This document shows, piece after piece, positions 11,482 through 22,582 of a stretch of DNA of 64,000 bases (within the stretch, counting starts at the first letter, position 1; every line of letters starts with the position of its first letter). The notes under the pieces are model-generated. The model was given only the letters and a program-made list of their open reading frames with translations, had not been told where the DNA came from and did not search any database. Source of the DNA: Amylostereum areolatum (lineage: Eukaryota; Basidiomycota; Agaricomycetes; Russulales; Stereaceae); NCBI GenBank assembly GCA_012932865.1, contig SAXG01000052.1, forward strand, positions 124,001-188,000, read 5' to 3'. Both the position numbers and the translations under genes were made by a program.

Positions 11482-11663
11482 TCAAAGGATTGTATAAATG
11501 AGAAGCACTGTCTTATAGCTTCCAATGCGGTACACATCTTCAAGTTGTGTGAATTTGCCCTCTGCTCGACAATTGCCACCTGTCTCGATTCCATCATGGT
11601 ACCAAGTCTTACCGGAACCTGTAAGTAACCTACATACAAAATGGTTTCCATCCCACTATACGA
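11482..11663 (-). pseudogene. Helitron peptidase C-terminus
   Basis: Beyond HLE copy 2 the minus strand continues the peptidase domain: WDGNHFVCRLLTG, then KTWYHDGIETGG, and LEDVYRIGSYKTVLLIYTIL before TGA. The GNHF histidine and the WYHDG aspartate are the expected partners of the catalytic Cys near 15125. An in-frame TAG precedes WDGNHF. Continuity with 14519 (YRLKG) shows that copy 2 is an insertion. Confidence 0.75.
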
Positions 11664-11929
11664 CTTGGTGGGGAGTGGGCCATTGCGAGCATGGCAGCAC
11701 GATTCCTCACATCTTTCTGTCCCCAAGGTCGAATTTTTTGAACCTGGGTGTTCAAGTCTTTTGTAGGCAGAGTTCAAATTCTGGAGTGTGCCATTGCAAG
11801 CATGGCAGTACAGGTCCTCGCATTTTTAGGTCTCAAGGTCAAATCTTTTAAACCCTAGCATTCAAGTCTTTTGTAGGCAGATTTTGGATTCTTTGCCTAC
11901 ACAAATGTGAACACCCAGGTTCAGAGTTC

Positions 11930-12290
11930 AATGCTCACACCATTTGCATTGGGATGTAGGAGCGTGCAAGCGCTCACACCATTTGTGTTGGGGTGCGGGA
12001 GCGCGCAAGCGCTCATGCCATTTGCGTTGGGATGCGGGAGCGTGCAAGCGCTCACACCATTTGGGTTGGGATGCAGGAGCGTACAAGCGCTCACACCATT
12101 TGCATTGGGATGTGGGAGCGCGCAAGCGCTCACGCCATTTGCATTGGGATACGAGAGCGCGCAAGCGCTCACACCATTTGTGTTGGGATGTGGGAGCGTG
12201 CAAGCGCTGACGCCATTTGTGTTGGGGTGTAGGAGCGTGCAAGCACTCATGTCATTTGTGTTGGGATGTGGGAGTGCACACAGGCCTTCA
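11930..12290. repeat. 39-bp minisatellite, about nine units
   Basis: The unit is about CTCACACCATTTG, CGTTGGGATGCGG, GAGCGCGCAAGCG. Because 39 is divisible by three, all frames stay open and give a false 13-residue repeat protein. Each unit contains AGCGC-GCAA-GCGCT, a 5-bp stem with a GCAA loop, or a version changed by C/T or G/A. The same array occurs at 20392-20790. Confidence 0.92.
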
Positions 12291-12539
12291 TTTTCCCTCA
12301 CCCTTTCTCCATTCGTTGCGGAAGCATGTACAAAATGTAAAAAATGTCATATTTATGCTACAGAACATATGATACAGTATCTAATACTACAGCCACAATG
12401 CAGTCATGAATAGCCCCTGCACTCAGGGATTTCTTAAGAAATCATTTTACCATTCTACAAATGATGGGTAAGAAATCCTTATTACACAGATATCTACGAA
12501 TCAGCTATAATTCCGGTTGGCCGTGTAGTGCAAGTGCAA

Positions 12540-14100
12540 GTGCTGAGGGCGTGGGCGTCAAGCACGTGGGCATGCAGGCATTGAGGGATGCGGGCATGGG
12601 CATGGGTGTCAAGGGTTAGGCATGCCTGTTGCAATGGGCACGCATGCATTGCGGGCACAGGCGCACGGGTGTTGAGCACATGGGGGCGGGGGCGAGGGCA
12701 TTCAAGGCGTACAGGCGGGCGAGCAAGGGCATGGAGGGCGCGGCGCGTGGAGGGCGCAGCGCGTGGAGGGCGGAGGAGCAGGTGCGTCAAGGGCAGGGAG
12801 GCGCACACGTCAGGGACAGGAGCGCAGGGAGCCGGGTGACGGGCGAGGAAGAGGAAGAGGAGAGAGGAGAGGAAAGAGGGGATACACACCTGGGGCACGG
12901 CTCGTGCGCTAGCTTCCCGAGAGGCGTATTTGGACGCAAAGGAACCTCCAGGAGTGCAGCGGCGTTGAGCGCACACATGCGCAAGTGTTGAACATTGAGG
13001 GTAGGTGGGCGTGGGTGTGCAGTCGCGGGCAGCTTGACGGCATGTGGGAGCATTCATTGATGGTGTGGGCGTGGAGGGCGTGGACGTGGGGGCGATGACG
13101 TCGAAGGTGCGCTGGCACAAGCGTTGAGGGCGCGGACTTTGCCGTTGAGATGGAGAGAGGATGAGGAGGATGAGGAGGATGCGGATGAGAAAGAAGAGAA
13201 AGACGACCAATGACGTGGCGGACGTCGCCGGCCCGGCGTTTCCACGCCGAAAACTGAGTTATGACGTATTCTTGGGACACACGGGAAAGTCATGTCCAAA
13301 GAATACGTCATAACTATGGTTTTTGACTTTTTTCTTTCTTCTTATCCTCCACTTATGATCATCATCCCCCTCGACGCCCCTCCCTCTCCTCCTCTCCTCT
13401 CCCCTCGCCCTCGCCCTCGCCCTCACCCCCGCTCTTGCCAACACCCTCGCCAATGCACGCAATGCCCGCACACCCGCTTGCCACGCCCGCTTGCCACGCC
13501 TGCCACGCCCGCTTGCCCGCTACGCACACCACGCGCGCCACGCCTGCCCGTGTGCCTGCCTGCAATGCGCGTGCGCGCAATGCCCACACGCCTGCTACGC
13601 CCGCACGCGCACCACACCCGCCCTCCCGCACGCACACCACACCCACCCACACGCCCGCCATGCCTGCCCTCGATGCATACACGGACACCGCCCACCACGC
13701 ATGCCAGCCACACACGCCCGCCATGCACGCCTGCCACGCACGCCCACCCGCAACACCTGCATGCCCGCCACGCACACTTGCAATGCCTGCAACACCTGCA
13801 CGGACACACGGACACAGGCACATGCACCCGCACTCGTGCCGCGCACCCCCTCGCCCTCAACGTGTGTGCCTGCGCATGTGCCCTCAACGCCCGCGAGCAT
13901 GGGCATGGGCCCACGCACCCCTCTGCTTCACGCCCGGCCGACGCTGCTTGCGCGATGCGCGAGCACGTAGGCCTGGCGTGTACGCGCCTTGTAGTGGATT
14001 GCGTGCGTTGGGTACCATGCTTAGGGATAGGAGACGAGAGGAGAAGGAGGAAGAAGAAAGAAAAAAGAAAGAAAGATGGACTCAACGCATGTCAATGGAG
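12540..14100. repeat. GC-rich low-complexity core of HLE copy 2
   Basis: Plus-strand sequence is G-rich (GGGCGTGGGCGT, GGGCATGGGCATGGG) up to about 13200 and C-rich (CCCTCGCCCTCGCCC, CCCGCTTGCCACGCCCG) from about 13370 to 13950, so composition flips around the palindrome at 13258-13314. Long open frames on both strands encode only Ala/Arg/His/Pro/Thr-rich low-complexity strings and are not genes. Confidence 0.75.
13258..13314. repeat. 22-bp-arm palindrome
   Basis: Arms 13258-13279 and 13293-13314 are reverse complements with one mismatch around a 13-base loop. Each arm carries TATGACGTATTC. It sits where strand composition switches in HLE copy 2. No equivalent sequence is seen in copy 3. Confidence 0.9.
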
Positions 14101-14125
14101 TGTGCGGGAGGAGGAAGAGGAAGAC

Positions 14126-14165
14126 CTTGAACAAAATGCGGCAGCTGCCGAAAGCGTTGTTCAAG
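14126..14165. repeat. Compound hairpin of HLE copy 2
   Basis: CTTGAACAA (14126-14134) pairs with TTGTTCAAG (14157-14165), and between them lies the perfect palindrome CGGCAGCTGCCG (14139-14150). The same nested design occurs in copy 3. Confidence 0.9.
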
Positions 14166-14518
14166 GGTAGAACCGTCTTGGACGAGATTTACATAGGTTG
14201 TTTAAAAATAAGCCAAAGTAAAGAGATGTCATGTTGGCATAATAAGACCAATATTGTCTGCTCAGTTTGTGTTTAAATGATGAAGGAGGTGTACAGGATA
14301 GAGGATGAAATAACCGTGCAGCTCATCTTACCGACAGTCGTACATATTTTGTGTAGAGCTTTAGTGAAAAGTGTAGTCGGTGTTGTATGAGAGTGTACAA
14401 ATGATTGAAGGACAAATTGTATTGATGTAACCCTAACCTAGCCCGTCTCAGCGTCACAAATCGTGCGCGGATGGGAAGGAAAAAGATGACATAATAAATG
14501 TTCCTAAAGCAATCGTAA

Positions 14519-15360
14519 TCCCCTTCAGTCTGTAGGTATGTTTCACATTGTCAACCCCTATCGTCATCCGCTGCCTGATTTTCACCAGGGTAAATCCATC
14601 TTCTGAACTCGACACACCGAGCAGAGGAGGGGGATACTCTCCCAATATTGTCTTCTTGCTAAGGTAATGACCACACACTCTACACTCCCGAGCAGTTCTA
14701 GTTAACATCTACCTGCCGCATCAGATCTGCTGCCACAGTATGTGGGCCATCATTTGAGAGAAACCAATGAGCAGCATGCCTTTCGCGCACACTGTCTACA
14801 GTGTGACATGACTTGCAATAATGTTCCTGCCTTAGTGGATACCTCCTACTGGTGAACAGCTTTTGTGCCAAGCTTGGAAGGTCAGTACCTTGTCTCCCAG
14901 TCACTAGGAATACCTCCGGGCTTACCTCATTCATCATAGAGTGAATCCTGTCCTTTCCCTCATCAACATGTTTCCAGTCTCCATCTTGGTCTGTGAGAGT
15001 CCAATCTGCTGAGAGTGTGGCAAGGTAATTGTTCATCGGCTTTACATTAGTATGCCAAGCATCTTTCCTTTCACACCCTAACTGATACAGAATAGTCAGG
15101 ACACTATCAAATGCACAACTCCAGGTTTCAGCATTCCAAGAAATTCCACGAGGGCCTAATACCTGACTTCCTTGTACACGTCTTCTCTTTATCCTTCCTC
15201 CTTGTGTCTCGCTCACAGCATTCAGCTTCTGGCTTCCAGCTGCAGAGAGATAGACAATACCTTCATGTGCATTATGTTTCCGCTTTTGACCTGCAAGAGC
15301 CTTCGTATGTGCCTCAGTTACAAGTCTCCAGTCATCTTCCTCTATGTCAGGTATTTCCAT
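14519..15360 (-). pseudogene. Helitron cysteine-peptidase-like domain
   Basis: It reads WNAETWSCAFDSVLTILYQLG, with the Cys in the pattern that opens the C-terminal peptidase-like domain of fungal Helitron proteins, followed by HYCKSCHTVDSV and ECRVCGHYL. The frame is interrupted near 14700, where a 15-base intron-like sequence or a frameshift separates LMRQ from TARECRVCG. Coding continues to YRLKG at 14519, where HLE copy 2 begins. The His/Asp half lies at 11663-11482. The role of this domain in Helitron movement is not established; assignment as a USP/OTU-like peptidase is by pattern only. Confidence 0.65.
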
Positions 15361-15543
15361 CTCCCTGATATGAGTCCATCGCAGAGCATCGGGAACATTC
15401 TCAGGAACATGCAGTGCATCAAACTTTGCTTGGTACCTCTTGATTAAAGTGTATCATGTCCCATCTGTAAGCAGCTTTGCTTTCTTATTGTGATAAAATC
15501 TGAGTCAGGTTATCTCATCCAGCAATTCGAGCTCTCTAAACTC

Positions 15544-17691
15544 TTAATGTAGATATCCAGACAGCCCTCCCTGAATGAGCCTTGGCTTATAAGGTCGGAT
15601 TACAATTGTACCTTCTAGGTTAGAGCTTCTGGAAAGACATGTGTAGACAGATTGATAAGACCAACATTCAGCCAAGTCTACAACATTGAATGGACGTGTT
15701 CTGCCTTGTGACGCACAATCTGTCATAGCAAAGTTGGGAATGACCGGCACCTGCTGTCTGGATATCCATAACCCTTCATCGTTTGGAAGAACACATCTGA
15801 CATGCTGAGACTGTTTTGCTATTGGGATCACATTAAGTGGTAGACCATCCAGCTGAATATCAGAAGGAGGTTTGACCAGCTCAATGAACAGGATATCAAG
15901 CAGGTGTTGATTATCTTCTGTGATACATTCCTGCCACCCGCTAATAACACCTTCTGCCCCATTTGTTATGTTCAGTTCAGTGGCCTCATTCTTCTTGATT
16001 GGAACCAGCATTCCTTTACCTAGAGATAGTGTTCCAGGTATGTGCCCAGTCACACCTGGTCTGAGTTGTCTCAGTCTGTCCTGTAGGGCAGGTGTAAGCC
16101 TATCGTCTGACCTCAAAGGATCCACCTCAGTTTTTCCTTTTCCTTTTTTTGACTCGCCCTCTGTTGATTGAAATCTATCCACAGACACAAAGTTGGACAG
16201 CCTTTGATTTATATCCTGTACAAAGCGGGTGCAGCCCATCTGATTGATTTTGTCTCTATGAGAGTTGATTCCTGTAATAATCGAAATATTTCTAAAGTCA
16301 GGCTTGGTCAAGTCAACATCAAGATTGTTAGATCCTGGAATCCGAGACCCAAGTAGCCGTATATCATCAGCTATACAGCTACAGTAACACAGATTCTCAA
16401 GCATGGTGCGGAACTTTGCATCACCCTCACTTTGTGTTTTTTGGCGCATGTTTTGTCGGAGAATTACAACGACGGTGAACTGGTGCCATATTGCTTTACC
16501 AATACTCCTCTTTTGCTCTCGCACAGCATTGGTAGTACTCTTTAAAGTAGATATGGTATGACTATAAAGTGCCGGGCCCTTTGCACTTACAGGTGGGAGC
16601 TGAGCAAAATCTCTGGCCATGATCAAGTTCAATCCGTCAAAGGCAAGGTCTTCATTTTGTAGTGCTTTACTCATTTGTGAGCTAATGAGATAGAGGTCTC
16701 CACAGTCGATCATGGATATTTCATCTATAAACACATACTTCACACCTCGCAGTCGGTCTCTGATATTGTTCAATGACTTTGGTGTGTCATTCACACCAGA
16801 AAAACCATTTCCATCTGCACTTTCCCGTCTAAAGCCCAACACTGAGTGATACGTTGATCCAGAAACCAGTGCAGCAGCTGACCCTGTTGGAGCTAATATC
16901 ATAAAACAATGTGGATGTCCTTGCTGCTCAAAGAAGTACTTCAAGGCCTTGATGACCTGGGACTTTCTCGTACCTGCCATTCCACCTAGATGCATCTTCA
17001 GCTGATCTGGACATGGGTGTATAGAGTGATTCACAATGATCCTAAATGCCCTGCATTGCTCCTCATTCAAGGTAAACCTAGCAATCACATTTTCCATCAT
17101 TTTGCGATCTTTAGGCTTACCCGCCTTGAAATTCTGTGTCAGATACTCCAAATTCACAGTTTTGACTTCATTGACCTCGTAAGTTGGATAATTGCTGTTC
17201 TGGTTTGGCCCTTTATTTTTATTGTTTGATTCCTCTATCAGAGCATTCTGTCGAGCTGTTATCTTTGCCTCCTTTGCTGTAGCAAGAACATTTTTCCAAC
17301 CATTTCCTGACTGTCCATCTCCATATGCAAACTCTTTCTCTACTTGCGCTGTGGGATGTTCAGGATTATTCATCCATCCACTCCTCTCAATTACATTCTC
17401 TATCTGCTGCATCTGAACCTCCTTGTTCAAAGTACCTTGCCCTATGTCCTCCCACAATAACTCTACCTGCTCCATAAACTGCTCTGCCTCTAGACTTCCT
17501 GTCACTTGATATTCAGTATGGTCTGCATCAAGATGGTCTGCATGCCGGCCTATTACAGGGTGGTCCAAGTCAGCCCTTTGTGAGCGACACTGTGCAGCAA
17601 AGTCATTACGGGCATCATTACACTCATAACGGATTTGCATAAATTTCATGATGTCTTTCTGTTGAGAGGAGAATGTGTGTGTCTGGAACAC
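15544..17691 (-). pseudogene. Helitron PIF1-like helicase
   Basis: This 715-residue open frame has the SF1B order: Walker A at about 16964-16987, Walker B VFIDEISM, DFAQLPPV, LRQNMRQ, an ITNGAEGVI segment and the late motif CASQGRTRP. It would unwind DNA during rolling-circle transposition. Two conserved glycines are lost: Walker A reads GMAGTRKS instead of GxAGTGKS, and GGDFAQLPP reads ARDFAQLPP. Both fit GGA to AGA changes. The frame is long, but ATPase activity is unlikely. The start shown is only the limit of the open frame; the real protein continues upstream through the linker to the Rep domain. Confidence 0.85.
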
Positions 17692-17717
17692 CTGTTCCTA
17701 AGTCTGCTCCATCTCTT

Positions 17718-18249
17718 TCAGTCGGCCCCTTCTCTCCATGGTTTAAACAAAGTCAACATAATCAAACAGTAGTCCTCATAATTGCCTTGGTCTGCTCGTG
17801 GAGGAATCCCCCCTATAAATGTTGGTACCTTAGCATTTACTTCAGAACATTCTTTCACAGTATGAGTCGTCCTCTGAGGATGATTTTGTAGGGAAGCTGG
17901 GACACTTCTTTCCTCTTTTTTTTGTCTCTCCTTTCTCACCCTCATCATCTGAATCACACTCCTCATCACTGTCATTGTTAGTAGGGGCATATTCTTCATC
18001 ATTCTCATCTACTGCTGTGGAGCCACTACTCCATTCGGTGTCAGAGTCACCATATCCACCTCCACTAATTTTATGGCTAGGTTCCATATCATCTATCATA
18101 GTCTCATCCAAGTCATATATTGGATCAATGTCCATCTGTGTAGTCTTTTGTAAATATGTATCATCCGTAACAGTGTCTTGAACATTATCAACTTCCACCT
18201 CCATACTATCATTATTCTTCTGATTTCGATTGAGAGACTTGATGGACAC
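17718..18249 (-). pseudogene. Helitron Rep-helicase linker
   Basis: It is an acidic stretch (SDTEWSSG, NDSDEECDSDDEGEKGE) followed in another frame by VPTFIGGIPPRADQGNYEDYCLIMLTLFKPWR (17718-17840), a conserved segment that precedes the helicase in fungal Helitrons. The two parts are in different frames, so at least one indel separates them. (Longer motif: see positions; key residues are F-x-G-G and L-F-K-P-W.). Confidence 0.65.
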
Positions 18250-18453
18250 TTTGGTAACCAGTCGAATTCAGTCATATAGGCACATGGACCGGAACTCTGT
18301 GGGACGATATATGTAGTCTTGTACAGGAGATATGCTGACAACCTGGTCATTGACAACCTGAACAACAACCTTTTCATGTGCAGTGTCCCTCTGCGTTGAG
18401 AATATTCCAATCCTTCCTTACTTCATTTGTAATACGACTTCCAAAAGAATGTC

Positions 18454-20098
18454 TTAAACTTGTGACTTGTGTAGTGATCGGGATAGGCCAAGAATATATG
18501 CCAATGCCATTGGTCCACCCATCTCTAGTTTGGCAGATAGTGCATTTACAATGCGCACCATGAGCCGGCGGGCCTTCACTATGTGGTCTTCAGTTCCATT
18601 GATCAGCTCTGATGACCGATTGAGCACTCCTTTCATTATCTCAAACATGACGTGTGTTCGTAGGGGAGTTTTTGTGATGTAATCTGTAACATATCCTATG
18701 AATTGACTTGATTGCAGTCTCTGAAAGCAAGCTCGTAATGTCGGTGTTACATCTAGACACATAAGTTAATACAGGAGAGAATGTATTCAGCTATTTCTCG
18801 CCCTTTTTCAGACGCAGACTTCCACTATTGGGATCAACAAGAGTCTCCTCATGCAATTCTCTTGGAAACCGTGATTTACAAGCTGGATATTTGGCGCTTG
18901 TGCACCCTGCATGGCAGTTGTGCTTGTTAGAACGGTACAAGAGTTTATTTGTTGTATCTCTAAACTGATTCCTCCAATCTCGCAATGTGGTACATTGCTC
19001 ACAATCATCTTTCAAGTTGTCTTGGTGAGTAGTACATTGATTGGGAGGAGATACTGGAAGCGTGTAAGTGGGATCAAACTGTTTGGGATCCTTATCATAC
19101 TTCTCTTCCAACTTCCTTTGCATTCCAGCCATATCAGTCCCTATAAACTCACCACAGTGAACACCCTCCAGGTATTCAACCATGGCTTTTTGGGAGTCTG
19201 ACTTCTCATCCATGATTCTGTCCCGTATCTCTTAGGGAGTTAGAGCATTTGCTATCCAGATGAGCATATGTAGGTGCAAAGTAAGACGTCCTTGCTCCTC
19301 GACTGTACCATAACATGCTGCGGTATCGCCATAAAGTCCTCTATGTTCAGATCCAACACCTAGCACGTGTTTCAAGAACATCTCCACCATAAACTTAAAA
19401 AACCGAGCACCTGCTACTGGATTATTTGCAATCAAACGGTATCCCTCGCTATTAGAGTATGACATTGGATACAATGTCTGATCTTGTTGGGCAAAATACA
19501 ATGCTATTGGGTGCTTAACATCAGCGGGTGCAAATGTGATGAACCAAGATGGTGCACCGAGATAGGAGATTAATGCCCAGATTTCATTCCTCATATACTT
19601 ATGACTCATCCGTGACCCTTGAACGTGGTGTGCAACTGAGTCCAGATCATTGATAACTTCATAGCACTCCTTTTCTGCTTGAGTGGCTGGCTTTACATGT
19701 TCATCTCTCTCTAACCTAGCCACAAGATCAGAAAGCACAGCGACATCTAGATTCAACAGTTTGTCGGCAATCTTTGCAAACTGACTCCGTTTTGCTGTCA
19801 CAAACCCACCGGTAACGCTACCCTTGACTTGTAGATAATTTAGTGCTACGAGAGGAAACATAGCTTCCCTCTGGAATCGCTTATCATGATACATAAGTAG
19901 GGCCTTTTTACGTGCAGCATCAGACACCTTCGACTTTCCATTTGCATTCTCAATATCACCTAGACGATATGGAAACAACCAAGGAAATGCTTGGGGGTAG
20001 AGTTGGGGATTCTGGTACAGAGACTCCGGAACAGCTCTCGTGGCCGATACCTAAGGCAGAATGCCCATCTGTGAGATGTTTCACTGCTAATGCCTTCA
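18454..20098 (-). pseudogene. Helitron Rep (HUH endonuclease) domain
   Basis: From the right: YPQAFPWLFPYRLGD opens the Helitron_like_N region, followed by SHKYMRNEIWALISYLGAPS and FITFAPADVKHP. The HUH metal-binding motif is HLHMLIW near 19275, followed by a TAG at 19232-19234. CNTDITS-type sequence is degraded (LDVTPTLRACFQ), but the two catalytic tyrosines appear as YVTDYITK near 18690. This nuclease nicks the ends during rolling-circle transposition. Stops at 19232 and 18791 and a further TAG near 20050 break the frame. The rightmost coding base abuts HLE copy 3. Confidence 0.8.
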
Positions 20099-20391
20099 CT
20101 TGGTGGGGAGTGGGCTATTGCGACCATGGCAGTACGATTCCTCACATTTCTCTGTCCCAAGTTCCTCACATTTTTCTGTTCCCAAGGTCAAATTTTTTGA
20201 ACCTGGGTGTTCAAGTCTTTTGTAGGCAGAGGTCAAATTCTGCAGTGTGCAATTGCAAGCATGGCAGTACAGGTCCTCGCATTTTTAGGTCTCAAGGTCA
20301 AATCTTTTGAACCCTAGCATTCAAGTCTTTTGTAGGCAGAGTTTGAATTCTTTGAATCCGGGTGTTCACATTTTTGTAGGCAGAGTTCAAT

Positions 20392-20790
20392 GCTCACACC
20401 ATTTGTTGGAGTGCAGGAGTGCGCAAGCGCTCACGCCATTTGTGTTGGGGTGCGGGAGCACGCAAGCGCTCACACCATTTGCCTTGGAGTGTAGGAGCGC
20501 ACAAGTGCTCACACCATTTGTATTGGCATGTGGGAGCGCGCAAGCACTCATGCCATTTGTGTTGGGGTGCAGGAGTGCGCAAGTGCTTACGCCATTTGCA
20601 TTGGAGTGCGGGAGCGCGCAAGCGCTCACGCCATTTGTGTTGGCGTGCGGGAGTGTGCTAGTGCTCACGCCATTTGTGTTGGCGTGCGGGAGCACGCAAG
20701 CACTCATGCCATTTGTGTTGGGATGCAGGAGCACGCAAGCGCTCATGCCATTTGTGTTGGGATGCAGAAGCGCACAAGTGCTCACCTGGG
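20392..20790. repeat. 39-bp minisatellite, about ten units
   Basis: Same unit and orientation as 11930-12290. Units differ mostly by CG to TG or CA, for example AGCGCGCAAGCGCT, AGCACGCAAGCACT and AGTGCGCAAGTGCT. Confidence 0.92.
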
Positions 20791-21289
20791 ACTGGATTCT
20801 CCAGCACCAACATTGAGGAGTGTGACTTGAATGTACAGTATTGACCCGTTCACAGGCATAGAAAATAGAAGACAGTTTATGCAACCAGTCAATCTCGGGC
20901 ACTGATCTTCATATCATCACTCAAATTGGACATCCGAGAGAAATGTACCAATACAATGAGCTTAATATGGACTATATGTAACTGTATATAGCCTTTGATC
21001 ACATACCCAATGTCCGTAATACAGTGGTAATGCTTGTGGACACCATTTTTCGGTGTTTTTTGGCTGTAAAGAACATATTTTGCATATTACATCACTCCCA
21101 ATGTGGAGAACACTTAGATAATTTATATCTAGCATTTTATATATGTACTATACCTTATCTAATATGTTTAACCCTTATCGGAGGACGAGGGAGAGCGGTG
21201 CACACTGTCACGCTCGACGAGCTCGAGTCTTGGCAGGTGCCGAGACTCGGGAACTGCCAAGACACGTTCCCAATTGGGAAGGGGTGCTA

Positions 21290-22470
21290 GATCTCTCTTT
21301 TTCTTTCTTCCACCATCCCCCTCCCCCCACGCCGCCACACCGCCGTCCCCCCCCGCATCTAACGGCGCCCTCAATGACGACACCACCGCCCTCAACGCCA
21401 ACCACACGCTCAACAGCGCCCTTTCGATGCCAACGTGTCGCGCCCGACCCAGTGAGTCTCCCCTCCCTTTTTTCTCTTTCTCTCTCTGCTGGCCCCTCCC
21501 CCGCCCCCTCCCCCGCCCCCTCACCCGCACCCGTGCCCGCACCCGTGCCTGCACCCGTGCCCGCACCCGCGCCCGTGCTCGACCCTCTCCCACGCCCAGT
21601 GCCCGTGCTCGACCCTCTCCCACGCCCGCGCTCGCCCCTCCCCTGCGCTCGTCGCCTGCCGCCACCCCCTACGGCCGCGTCCCTGCGCCCGCCACATGTT
21701 GCTTCAGTGACACGCGGCTGCCCAGGTGACCGTGCCACATGCTCGCCACGGTGTGCCGCAATTGTGCTCACGGTGCGGGCGGTGCACGGGCGCGTCCAGG
21801 TGCGCAAGCGTGCCACCGGGTGCGTGAATGTGAGCAGGTGCGGTGCGGGCAAGCACTGGTGTGGGCTAGCGGGTGCGGTGCGGGCGGGCGGGCGAGCAGG
21901 CGCGGTGCGGGCGGGCGGGCGAGTGAGCGGGCGCGGTGTGGGCGGGCGGGCAAGTGAGCGGGCGCGGTGTGGGCAGGCAGGCGAGTAGGCGCAGTGCGCA
22001 GCTGGCAGCAGGCAGGTGCGCGGCGAGCAGGCGCGATGCATGCAGTTGCCTCCGCGCGGGACACTCCGCCCTTGACGCGCTCGACGTCCGCGCCTGCACA
22101 CCTGTACGCCTTGCTCGTGCGGCTCTCCCCCGCCCTCGAGGTGCATGTGCTCATGCACGCACCCCTGGTGCACCCGCATGCACCCACACCCGCACCCGCG
22201 CCGTGCAGGCCCCCCTCGCCCTCGACGTACATGCCCGCGCATCCCTTGGCCACACGCCCGGCCTCTGTTGCTCGCGCAGTCGCGCGAGCACGTGGGTCTG
22301 GCGTGTACATGCCATGTAAGCAAGCGCAGGGGAGGCTTCGTGAGTGGCAGAGTGCTGGGCGCACGCTGCGCGAGTCGAGGGGCAGGCATGCACGTCAAAG
22401 GAACGGGCAGGGGTGCGTGCGTACTGAGGGTGCGCAGGCGTGTAGTCTGAGCATGCCCTAAATGCGACGA
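21290..22470. repeat. GC-rich low-complexity core of HLE copy 3
   Basis: Plus-strand composition alternates: C-rich to about 21720 (CACCCGTGCCCGCACCCGTG), G-rich to about 22060 (GCGGGCGGGCGGGCGAG), C-rich to about 22290, then G-rich. An inverted pair GTCTTGGCAG / CTGCCAAGAC lies just before it, between about 21220 and 21270. Open frames are low-complexity only. Confidence 0.7.
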
Positions 22471-22582
22471 ACACTGTCACTGCGTGCGACGCACGAGCGG
22501 ACCGTGTTCGTCGCGTACGCGTGGGTGGGCCATTGGGAGGAAGAGGAGGAGGAGGAGGAGGAGGAAGATGGAAAGATGCAAC

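Larger units (their letters stand above)
11664..14518 (-). mobile_element. HLE copy 2, complete Helitron-like element
   Basis: This 2.86-kb insertion in the Helitron peptidase coding sequence has no believable gene. Its 5' end (minus strand) is TTACGATTGCTTTAGGAAC and its 3' end is ACTCCCCACCAAG. It is flanked by A on the left and T on the right of the minus strand, and removing it restores GGG ATC GTA. A GCCAT/ATGGC hairpin lies about 15 bases before the 3' end. From the 5' end inward it holds a ~95-base block shared with copy 3 and containing GGTTAGGGTTA, a compound hairpin (14126-14165), a GC-rich section centred on a palindrome (13258-13314), a less GC-rich spacer, a 39-bp minisatellite, and a leader made of two ~115-bp units. 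There are no terminal inverted repeats and no target duplication. Confidence 0.8.

Noticed and set aside
11930..12290. Possible CRISPR array
   Set aside because: Repeats are contiguous without unique spacers and the genome is eukaryotic.
11907..12413. 168-aa open frame of 13-residue repeats, and similar frames in other registers and on the other strand
   Set aside because: They are produced by the 39-bp minisatellite, which keeps every frame open. The same applies to 20307-20902.
12430..12446. ATTTCTTAAGAAAT palindrome in HLE copy 2
   Set aside because: Short and A/T-rich, absent from copy 3; expected by chance at this scale.
12494..14170. Several long open frames of 150-290 aa on both strands
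   Set aside because: Low-complexity Ala/Arg/His/Pro/Thr strings in GC-rich sequence, overlapping on opposite strands, inside a transposable element.
14435..14446. Telomere or internal telomere array
   Set aside because: Only one full and one partial repeat; it is an internal motif of the HLE block.
14454..14708. Helitron peptidase frame ending in GTFIMSSFSFPSAHDL
   Set aside because: The last ~20 residues are HLE sequence. The identical tail on the unrelated DUF6570 frame at 22816 first suggested a shared Helitron 3' end, but the continuation of the gene beyond each HLE shows they are insertions.
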